The notes under the pieces were generated by a model. That model searched no databases. It saw nothing but the letters and a program-made list of their open reading frames with translations, and had not been told where the DNA came from. Shown here piece after piece: positions 1-5,568 of a stretch of 6,550 bases of DNA. The translations under genes and the position numbers were made by a program. The stretch is from assembly GCA_943324165.2 (NCBI GenBank), contig CALPKO020000081.1, positions 1 to 6,550 of the forward strand, read 5' to 3'. The first letter of the stretch is position 1. Each line of letters begins with the position of its first letter. The stretch comes from Bdellovibrio sp. ZAP7. GTDB taxonomy: Bacteria; Bacteroidota; Bacteroidia; Flavobacteriales; Flavobacteriaceae.

Positions 1-1132
1 ATTCATAAAGCGACCAAACTTGACCTTTTGTTCCGTTTACAAACTGAAAACTGTCATTAGAATTTACAGCTTTAAAAAACATTCCTTGATTGGTGCCAAG
101 ATAAATTTTTCCGTTATAAACAATAGAAGTATAAACAGTACCAATAATTCCAGTATCGTCTTTATAACTTTTTACCGGAGATTGCAAATTGATGCAATTG
201 ATACCATTGTCTAAACCAATCCAAAGATTTTTATCATTATCTTCAAAAAGCGATAAAACCGTATTATTCCCCAAACCTTTATTTTGCGTCATATGGTACC
301 TAATTTTACCTTCTTTTGAAAGTATAAAAATACCATTTGACACGCAACCCAAAGCATATCCACCATCAGACAAAAGTTGTGAACTGTAAACACTACTTAA
401 TTCTAATGCAGAATCGGCTTCTGTTAACCATTTTGTTAAAACTTGGTTTTGAAAACTAAAAAATCCATTGTATTGCGTTTGTATTAATAACCCTTCTTTT
501 TCGTTTATAATTCCAATGATTTTATTGGTTTTAAAAACTTGATTGTCAGATATTAGAGTGCTTTTTCCGTTTTCTATTTCAAATAATCCTTCTCCAACTA
601 CTTGAAAATATATTGCATTATTTGTTTTGAAAATTTTAGTAATTGCATTTTTTGGAGAAACAATTTTGAAAGTATTGCTTTTAGAATCGTAAATATAAAT
701 TTGATTCAAAGACTGAAAAATAACCCAGTGATCGTATTGAATAATGTTCCAAAATTGTTCGTCGTCTACAATTTTGTTTTTAATGGATTTACTCAACGAA
801 GTATAATTCAAACTTCCATCTTGTTGGCGTTTCCAAAAGCCAAATTCCATAAAACAACCTGTATATATTCTATCTCCAATCACTTTTACAGACCTGATAA
901 TAGTCTCATTTGGAGATGGATATAGTTTCCAATCTGAACCATTAAATTCTAACAATCCGTCGTTGTTAGCAAAATACATAAAATGATTTTTATCCTGGCT
1001 AATCATCCAATTTTGATTGCCTGCTTGATAATTATTTGCATTGTATTTTAGAATTGGTGGTAATTCTTGGGTAATTCCTTTTAATGGAAATAATAAAAAT
1101 ACAAGCAACAGTTTTATAGAAAAATTATACAT
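1..1132 (-). CDS. Exported beta-propeller sensor/regulator, N-terminal part (C-terminus outside window)
   Basis: Reading the minus strand from the ATG at 1132-1130 gives an uninterrupted frame of 377 codons to the left edge, so the gene is partial only because of the window. Residues 1-22 form a signal peptide (a lysine at 7, a hydrophobic stretch LLLVFLLF, then GITQE). The rest is beta-rich with repeats of the two-component-regulator propeller type; the clearest is at about residues 285-314, with LFEDNDKNLWIGLDNG, close to the family pattern L-x-E-D-x-x-G-x-L-W-I-G-T-x-x-G. Further blades lie near 55-65, 250-275 and 335-353 (IYLGTNQGMFF). In Bacteroidota such propellers usually sit in the periplasm, followed by a Y_Y_Y domain, one membrane helix and a cytoplasmic LuxR-type HTH or histidine kinase; which output this one has cannot be seen. 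Its ligand is unknown. It is divergent from the lipoprotein gene across a 227-bp spacer. No clear ribosome binding site precedes the ATG. Confidence 0.8.
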   Translation of the reverse strand, partial: MYNFSIKLLLVFLLFPLKGITQELPPILKYNANNYQAGNQNWMISQDKNHFMYFANNDGLLEFNGSDWKLYPSPNETIIRSVKVIGDRIYTGCFMEFGFWKRQQDGSLNYTSLSKSIKNKIVDDEQFWNIIQYDHWVIFQSLNQIYIYDSKSNTFKIVSPKNAITKIFKTNNAIYFQVVGEGLFEIENGKSTLISDNQVFKTNKIIGIINEKEGLLIQTQYNGFFSFQNQVLTKWLTEADSALELSSVYSSQLLSDGGYALGCVSNGIFILSKEGKIRYHMTQNKGLGNNTVLSLFEDNDKNLWIGLDNGINCINLQSPVKSYKDDTGIIGTVYTSIVYNGKIYLGTNQGMFFKAVNSNDSFQFVNGTKGQVWSLYE

Positions 1133-1359
1133 AAAATTTACAAATCAATTTTTAAAGATAAAAATTTTATTTAGAATATGATTAAAATGAATAAAAAAAT
1201 GCAATTTCATCTGAAAAATGGGTTTTTCCAAAATTCAATTAATATTGGATCTATGGTAATAACCGACTAAAAATAAAACATTTATGATAAAGTAGGCTAA
1301 TAAAATTGCTTTTTTAAAATTTTTACTATAAACTTGCAATAAATTTATACACCATAAAC
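1133..1359. other. Divergent A/T-rich intergenic region
   Basis: This 227-bp spacer lies between the divergent propeller-sensor and lipoprotein genes. It contains no convincing reading frame. It holds a good promoter candidate for the lipoprotein gene (1306-1336). It also holds a small dyad at 1233-1250 (ATTCAAT, loop TAAT, ATTGGAT; one G-T wobble) and a 6-bp inverted repeat at 1213-1228 (GAAAAA, loop TGGG, TTTTTC). For the minus-strand gene, only a weak -7-like element (TATCTTTA on the minus strand, 1160-1153) is visible. Confidence 0.6.
1306..1336 (+). promoter_or_regulatory. Bacteroidota-type promoter for the lipoprotein gene
   Basis: TTG at 1306-1308 is separated by 20 bases from TAAACTTG at 1329-1336. 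This matches the known Bacteroidota pattern TTG/TTTG, about 20 bases, TAnnTTTG, with one mismatch (C for the first T of TTTG). Transcription would begin near 1343, leaving a leader of about 17 bases before the ATG at 1360. No strong Shine-Dalgarno sequence is present, which is normal for the phylum. Confidence 0.5.
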
Positions 1360-1824
1360 ATGAAAAAAATTAAAATTTTATTAGCTACAGCAATGATTGC
1401 TGCTTTTACGTTAACTTCTTGTAGTAAAGATGAAGAAATCAGTGGGGCTGTAACAAATGGTTCAATTACCGCTAAATGGAATCAAATAAAAACTGTTATT
1501 ACTGCAACTGGGATAAATCAAACCGTAATCTATGATGGAAATGAAGCCACTTGTAATAAAGACTATGTTGAATTTACAACTGACAACAAGTTAAATGATG
1601 TAGTTTATTTTAAAAATGCTCAAGAAGTTTGCACTGAAGATGCTGCTGCTCAAGCGACTTACTCGAAATCTGGAAATACATTAACTGTAGTAGGTGGCGA
1701 TTACGATGGAACATACACAATTACAACATTGTCTGGTTCTGAATTTATTGTAAAATCCGTGGAAACTCAAAGTGGAATTCAGTTTACTACTACAACTTAT
1801 TTCACAAAAGCAGCAGCTAACTAG
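1360..1824 (+). CDS. Lipocalin-like small lipoprotein, probably surface-exposed
   Basis: The product is 154 residues long. Residues 1-20 are a type II signal peptide (KKIK, hydrophobic core, LTSC lipobox) with lipidation expected at Cys21. The mature N-terminus reads C-S-K-D-E-E. A lysine followed by acidic residues just after the cysteine resembles the Bacteroidota lipoprotein export signal, which sends lipoproteins to the outside of the outer membrane; surface exposure is therefore inferred. The remainder (about 34-150) resembles the lipocalin-like domain common in flavobacterial lipoproteins: an early Trp (W40), two cysteines (C65, C91) that could form a disulphide, a YSKSGNTLTV strand at 101-110 and a TYTITTLSGSEFIV segment at 118-131. 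Ligand and role are unknown. The gene stands alone, with its own promoter upstream and a strong terminator downstream. The start is fixed by the signal peptide. The frame is certain; the fold assignment is less so. Confidence 0.85.
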   Translation: MKKIKILLATAMIAAFTLTSCSKDEEISGAVTNGSITAKWNQIKTVITATGINQTVIYDGNEATCNKDYVEFTTDNKLNDVVYFKNAQEVCTEDAAAQATYSKSGNTLTVVGGDYDGTYTITTLSGSEFIVKSVETQSGIQFTTTTYFTKAAAN

Positions 1825-1841
1825 GAAATTAAGTTATTTTA

Positions 1842-1875
1842 AAAAAGCCTTTTACATTTTTGTAAAAGGCTTTTT
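1842..1875. terminator. Bidirectional intrinsic terminator between the lipoprotein gene and clpS
   Basis: A perfect 15-bp inverted repeat, AAAAAGCCTTTTACA (1842-1856) and TGTAAAAGGCTTTTT (1861-1875), encloses the loop TTTT. The A tract on the left and T tract on the right give each strand a hairpin followed by a U-run. It lies 17 bases after the lipoprotein stop codon and 4 bases after the clpS stop codon, so it can end both convergent transcripts. Confidence 0.9.
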
Positions 1876-1879
1876 CTAT

Positions 1880-2155
1880 TTAAACAAGCTCTGCACTAAG
1901 TCCTGCTTCTAACAAAGCTGAGCATTGTGGTTCAAGCTCATCGTAACTTCCAGTTTTTACGGTGCATTTTCCTTTGTAATGGACTAAAAGCGCACATTGA
2001 TTGGCTTGTTCATCGGTGTGGTTACAAACCCTGACAAGTGTTTCGATTACGTGGTCAAACGTATTTACATCATCATTAAACAAAATAATTTCATTGTTTA
2101 AAAAGGTTTTTTCTTCAACCAAAACTTCTTCTAAAACTTCAATCCCTGTGTTCAT
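1880..2155 (-). CDS. clpS: ATP-dependent Clp protease adaptor protein ClpS
   Basis: The product is 91 residues, close to the usual ClpS length. ClpS binds proteins carrying N-terminal destabilising residues and delivers them to the Clp ATPase-protease in the cytoplasm. A variable acidic N-terminal extension (about 1-20) precedes the core. The core carries the conserved NDD motif (N27-D28-D29 in LFNDDVNTFDHVI), which holds the substrate's alpha-amino group, and LLVHYKGK (57-63), where H59 corresponds to the conserved pocket histidine. The position equivalent to the E. coli gatekeeper Met40 appears to be Phe33. It follows prmA by 24 bases on the same strand and is probably the last gene of that operon, ended by the hairpin at 1842-1875. 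Confidence 0.93.
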   Translation of the reverse strand: MNTGIEVLEEVLVEEKTFLNNEIILFNDDVNTFDHVIETLVRVCNHTDEQANQCALLVHYKGKCTVKTGSYDELEPQCSALLEAGLSAELV

Positions 2156-2179
2156 TTTATATTATTTAAAAACAAAAAA

Positions 2180-3013
2180 CTAATTAATATATTTTAACGA
2201 AACCCAATTGTTTCTTTCAAATTGCTTAATAAAAGTTAATCCTTTTGCCACACAAGATGCATCTATAAATGGAATATCTTCATTGTAGAATCCGCTCAAA
2301 AGTAAAATCCCTTTAGGATTGAGGCAATCTACATAAGTTTGCATGTCGTTTAACAAAATATTTCTATTAATATTGGCTATTATCAAATCGTACTTTTTGT
2401 TGATTAAAAGCTTTGCATCTCCTTCAAAAACAGTAATTTCTTTACAATTATTTCGTTCTGCATTTTCAATAGAATTCAAATAACACCAATTGTCAATATC
2501 AATCGCATCAATTGGCTTTGCTCCTTTCATTTCTGCTAAAATGGCTAAAATTGCCGTTCCGCATCCCATGTCTAAAGTTTTTAAACCCTCTACATTCGTT
2601 TCTAGCAAATGTTGGATCATCATGTGGGTAGTTTCGTGGTGTCCGGTTCCAAAACTCATTTTTGGTTCGATCACAATATCAAATACTGCCTCCGTTTTGG
2701 GATGAAAAGGTGCTCGAACATGACATTTTCCATCCACATCAATGGCTTCGAAGTTTTTTTCCCATTCTTCGTTCCAATTTACTTGCTCAATTTCCTCGAT
2801 GGTGTAGTTAATTTTAAACTCCGCATTTTCAAAAATAGCAACTTCTTTAAGAACGTCTTCATTCCAAAACTGCTTTTGGATATAAGCAACACATCCCAAT
2901 TCACTTTCAATAAAACTTTCAAAAGGAAGTTCGCCTAACTCCGCAATAAGAATTTCGCATCCTAAATCTTTTGGTTCAACCGTAAAATGATAACCTAGAT
3001 AGGTAATTGCCAT
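2180..3013 (-). CDS. prmA: Ribosomal protein L11 methyltransferase PrmA
   Basis: The product is 277 residues, a normal length for a Bacteroidota PrmA. The enzyme transfers methyl groups from S-adenosylmethionine to ribosomal protein L11 in the cytoplasm. The N-terminal part (about 1-90) matches the substrate-recognition domain. It is followed by the family signature FGTGHHETT (121-129), the SAM-binding loop LDMGCGTAILAI (147-158), the acidic end of the second strand IDAIDID (168-174), and the catalytic-region motif ANINRNIL (213-220). The ATG at 3013-3011 gives a typical N-terminus (MAITYLGYHF), and no earlier start is plausible. It heads a minus-strand operon with clpS 24 bases downstream. 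A possible -7 element (TATCTTTG) lies just upstream. Confidence 0.95.
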   Translation of the reverse strand: MAITYLGYHFTVEPKDLGCEILIAELGELPFESFIESELGCVAYIQKQFWNEDVLKEVAIFENAEFKINYTIEEIEQVNWNEEWEKNFEAIDVDGKCHVRAPFHPKTEAVFDIVIEPKMSFGTGHHETTHMMIQHLLETNVEGLKTLDMGCGTAILAILAEMKGAKPIDAIDIDNWCYLNSIENAERNNCKEITVFEGDAKLLINKKYDLIIANINRNILLNDMQTYVDCLNPKGILLLSGFYNEDIPFIDASCVAKGLTFIKQFERNNWVSLKYIN

Positions 3014-3025
3014 ATTTTTTTTTTA

Positions 3026-3033
3026 CAAAGATA
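3026..3033 (-). promoter_or_regulatory. Possible -7 promoter element for prmA-clpS
   Basis: On the minus strand this reads TATCTTTG, an exact match to the Bacteroidota -7 pattern TAnnTTTG, 12 bases before the prmA ATG. No matching TTTG is found about 20 bases further upstream (that region reads TTAAGC), and the implied leader is very short. The element is therefore only suggestive. Confidence 0.35.
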
Positions 3034-3058
3034 ATAATTTTAATTTTTAAGCTTAATG

Positions 3059-3090
3059 TTTGATTTAAATTGGCAATAACATTATTTTTG
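3059..3090 (+). promoter_or_regulatory. Bacteroidota-type promoter for the yebC-family gene
   Basis: TTTG at 3059-3062 is followed after 20 bases by TATTTTTG at 3083-3090. Both boxes match the TTTG / TAnnTTTG consensus exactly, at the expected spacing. Transcription would start near 3096, giving a leader of about 15 bases before the ATG at 3111. Confidence 0.65.
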
Positions 3091-3110
3091 CAAAAATAAT
3101 TCATTAAGAA

Positions 3111-3821
3111 ATGGGAAGAGCGTTCGAATTTAGAAAAGGTAGAAAAATGAAACGTTGGTCTGCTATGGCCAAAACATTTACTAGGATAGGAAAAGACATT
3201 GTGATGGCAGTGACAGAAGGTGGCCCTAATCCGGAAGCAAATTCGCGATTAAGAGCAGTTATTCAGAATGCGAAGGCAGCAAATATGCCGAAAGACAATG
3301 TAGAGCGCGCCATAAAAAATGCCAGCAACAAAGATACTGCTAACTATAAAGAAATACTTTTTGAGGGTTATGCTCCTCATGGAATTGCCATTTTGATTGA
3401 AACGGCTTCTGACAACAATAACAGAACGGTTGCTAATGTTCGTAGTTATTTCAATAAATGCAATGGTACAATGGGAACACAAGGATCCGTTGAGTTCATG
3501 TTCGATCACACTTGTAATTTCAGAATTCCAAAAGGCGAATTAGACGCTGAGGAATTAGAATTAGAATTGATAGATTTTGGTGCCGAAGAAGTTTTTGAAG
3601 ACGAAGACGGCATTTTAATATATGCGCCATTTGGTAGTTTTGGTACTATTCAAAAAGAATTAGAAAACCGTGGATTAGAAATTTTATCATCTGGTTTCGA
3701 GCGAATTCCACAAATAACTAAAACATTAACTGAAGCCCAAATTGCCGATGTTGAAAAGCTGATAGAAAAAATTGAAGAAGACGATGATGTGATGAACGTT
3801 TACCACACAATGCAAGAATAA
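3111..3821 (+). CDS. YebC/PmpR/TACO1 family protein
   Basis: The product is 236 residues, the usual family length. The N-terminus is the highly conserved family start (GRAFEFRKGRKMKR, then AMAKTFTRIGKDI at 18-30), followed by GGPNPEANSRLRAVIQNAKA (37-56), NMPKDNVERAI (58-68) and FEGYAPHGIAILIE (84-97). The GTMGTQGSVEFMF segment (119-131) and an acidic C-terminal domain (about 140-236) complete the three-domain layout. The family was first described as transcriptional regulators (PmpR, YebC). The mitochondrial member TACO1 and some bacterial members act instead in translation, helping ribosomes through difficult stretches such as polyproline. The sequence alone does not decide between these roles. 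It is divergent from prmA-clpS and has a strong promoter match upstream. The OmpA-domain gene begins 75 bases downstream and might be co-transcribed, since no convincing terminator separates them. Confidence 0.93.
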   Translation: MGRAFEFRKGRKMKRWSAMAKTFTRIGKDIVMAVTEGGPNPEANSRLRAVIQNAKAANMPKDNVERAIKNASNKDTANYKEILFEGYAPHGIAILIETASDNNNRTVANVRSYFNKCNGTMGTQGSVEFMFDHTCNFRIPKGELDAEELELELIDFGAEEVFEDEDGILIYAPFGSFGTIQKELENRGLEILSSGFERIPQITKTLTEAQIADVEKLIEKIEEDDDVMNVYHTMQE

Positions 3822-3896
3822 GAATTGCGATAATTTTATTTTAAAAATTAAAATTTCATTTATTAACTCAATTGGTTTTAATAAAAGTTCTACTAT

Positions 3897-4778
3897 ATGA
3901 AAACGAAAATTGCTTTAATAATATTTTTAGTTGTTTCAAAAGTTAGTGCCCAAGAGCAGTTTTCATTGTTTTTTGCTAGTGATAAATTTGAGTTACAAAC
4001 CACTGAATTATCAAGGTTAAACAAGTGGATGTCTGATAATAAAGAAGCTAAAATTATTGGTGTTTACGGCTTTTGTGATGAAGATGGTTCTGCGGGTTAT
4101 AATGATACTTTGGCCAGTCAACGAATCAATTTTGTTTATAACATCATCCAACATAAACTAAAAATCCGACCAGATTTCAAAACTCGAAATTTTGGTGAAT
4201 TGAAAAACATTTCTAAAATCAAGGCTGAAAATAGAAGAGTAACCTTATTTTATATCCAACCAAAAGATTTTGAAAGGGAAGATGAAATTTTAAAAATAAA
4301 AAAAGTCGAAGCAGCAGTTGCAAAAGTAGAGGTTAATTTTCCCGACAAATTAGTTTTCGAAAATCCTGACGGAACAAAATCGGAAATAGCCTTAGACGTC
4401 GCTTTTATGAAGCAAATTGCTAGTGCAAAATCAGGTGAAAAACTAAAGATAGAGAATTTAAATTTTCAGTTTAACACATTTGCCGTTTTGCCATCTTCAA
4501 GGTCAAAATTATATGAATTATTGTTGGTTTTAGAAAAAAACCCTTCTTTAAAAATTGATATTCAAGGGCATATTTGTTGCAATCCGGGTACAAAAGAAAC
4601 ATTGTCAACACAGAGAGCAAAAGCCGTTTATAGTTTTTTGGTTGGTAACAATGTAGACAAAAACCGATTGACCTACAAAGGATTTGGAAGTACTTTACCT
4701 ATTTTTGCTGTACCAGAAAAAAACGAAAATGAAAGAGCTGCAAATCGAAGAGTTGAAATTTTAATTACAGCAAATTAG
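3897..4778 (+). CDS. Exported protein with two OmpA-like (peptidoglycan-binding type) domains
   Basis: The product is 293 residues. Residues 1-18 are a signal peptide (MKTK, hydrophobic core, VSA before Q19), with no lipobox. Domain 1 (about 21-120) has a GFCDEDGSAGYNDTLASQRI core (58-77) and NRRV at 112-115. Domain 2 (about 186-293) has the pattern FNTFAVLPSSRSKL, GHICCNPGTKETLSTQRAKAV (within 224-244), a YKGFGSTLPI segment (260-269) and NRRVEILI at 283-290. They are joined by a linker of about 65 residues rich in Lys and Glu. Canonical OmpA domains read GHTDxxG...LSxxRA, where the Asp and Arg bind diaminopimelate in peptidoglycan. Domain 1 keeps both (D61, R76). Domain 2 keeps the Arg (R240) but has I-C-C in place of T-D. 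No membrane beta-barrel is present, so it is probably a periplasmic cell-wall-associated protein. The start is fixed by the signal peptide. The gene ends 7 bases from the converging ABC ATPase gene. Confidence 0.85.
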   Translation: MKTKIALIIFLVVSKVSAQEQFSLFFASDKFELQTTELSRLNKWMSDNKEAKIIGVYGFCDEDGSAGYNDTLASQRINFVYNIIQHKLKIRPDFKTRNFGELKNISKIKAENRRVTLFYIQPKDFEREDEILKIKKVEAAVAKVEVNFPDKLVFENPDGTKSEIALDVAFMKQIASAKSGEKLKIENLNFQFNTFAVLPSSRSKLYELLLVLEKNPSLKIDIQGHICCNPGTKETLSTQRAKAVYSFLVGNNVDKNRLTYKGFGSTLPIFAVPEKNENERAANRRVEILITAN

Positions 4779-4785
4779 TTTTTAC

Positions 4786-5568
4786 TTAATTTTTTACAAC
4801 AAATTTTCCCTTCAAATTATCAAAAGAAATACTTTCATCATTAAATAAAGTGTTGAAAATTCCTTTTTCAATAAAATGGCAAGGTTGGTCTTGTAGGATG
4901 TTTTTGTTAGTCATCACAATCATTTCATCACAAATTTGAATGGCTAAATCTATATCGTGAGTGGAGAATAAGATGCATTTATTTGTTTCTTGAGTAAGAT
5001 TTTTTAATAATTTCAAAACTGAAACTTTGTGCAACAAATCTAAATGCGTCGTTGGCTCATCTAATATAATTAAATCTGTATCTTGAGACAACGCCCTTGC
5101 AATCAGTACTTTTTGCAATTGACCGTCACTAATTTCAAAATGTTTTTTGTGCTTTAAATGTTCTATTTGCGTCAAAGCAATCGCTTCATTGATTTTTAGA
5201 GTATCCATTTCAGACAATTTCCCAATCCAATTGGTATAAGGTTGCCTTCCTAAAGCGACCAACTCAAAAACAGTCAAATTACTGGGTGGTAATTTTTCGG
5301 TCAAAACCACACTTAAATTCCTTGCTAAATCTAACGAATTGTAATCTTCAATTGGCAAATCATTAATTAAAACTTTGCCAGCAAGAGGTTTTTGAATTCC
5401 AGTTAATGTGCGTAAAAGAGTAGATTTTCCAATTCCATTTTCGCCGATTAATGCAATTAATTTTCCTTTTGCTAAATTCAAATTAATATTATCGACAAGA
5501 GTATTTTTGCCCTTTTTAGAGCTATAACCAATTTCTAAATTTTCGGTTTTTAAAATTATTTCTTTCAT
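4786..5568 (-). CDS. ABC transporter ATP-binding protein, FecE/BtuD/HmuV type
   Basis: The product is 260 residues, the normal length for ATPases that power uptake of iron-siderophore, heme or cobalamin. It acts on the cytoplasmic face, paired with the permease encoded just upstream. Motifs in order: Walker A GENGIGKST (42-50, K48); the Q-loop region near 86-95, where the usual Gln appears replaced (VVLTEKLPPSNLTV); signature ISDGQ (146-150) in place of LSGGQ; Walker B DLIILDEP (165-172) with catalytic E171; the D-loop at 174-177; and the switch His at H204 (STHD). NLTVFELVALGRQPYTNW is typical of this subfamily. The ATG overlaps the permease stop by one base, implying translational coupling. 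The substrate cannot be read from the ATPase, and no binding protein or TonB receptor is in the window. Confidence 0.92.
   Translation of the reverse strand: MKEIILKTENLEIGYSSKKGKNTLVDNINLNLAKGKLIALIGENGIGKSTLLRTLTGIQKPLAGKVLINDLPIEDYNSLDLARNLSVVLTEKLPPSNLTVFELVALGRQPYTNWIGKLSEMDTLKINEAIALTQIEHLKHKKHFEISDGQLQKVLIARALSQDTDLIILDEPTTHLDLLHKVSVLKLLKNLTQETNKCILFSTHDIDLAIQICDEMIVMTNKNILQDQPCHFIEKGIFNTLFNDESISFDNLKGKFVVKN

Noticed and set aside
20..925. Open plus-strand frames at 20-214, 189-389 and 602-925
   Set aside because: They lie antisense within the long minus-strand propeller gene, have no recognisable domains, and look like chance frames in A/T-rich coding DNA.
1213..1228. GAAAAA / TTTTTC hairpin in the divergent spacer
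   Set aside because: A six-base stem made almost only of A-T pairs is too weak to call a terminator or structured RNA.
2001..2938. Plus-strand frames at 2001-2183, 2490-2705 and 2609-2938
   Set aside because: They are antisense to clpS and prmA, whose motifs are unambiguous. The translations show no domain or signal.
3249..3509. Minus-strand frame inside the yebC-family gene
   Set aside because: It is antisense to a highly conserved gene and has no recognisable content.
3832..3855. Inverted repeat AATTTTA / TAAAATT after the yebC-family gene as a terminator
   Set aside because: The arms are entirely A and T with no G-C pairs and no clear U-run beyond. Such repeats are frequent by chance in this composition.
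4621..5568. Possible naming of the importer as a specific siderophore, heme or cobalamin system
   Set aside because: The ATPase and permease alone do not fix the substrate, and no binding protein, TonB receptor, riboswitch or iron box is visible in the window.
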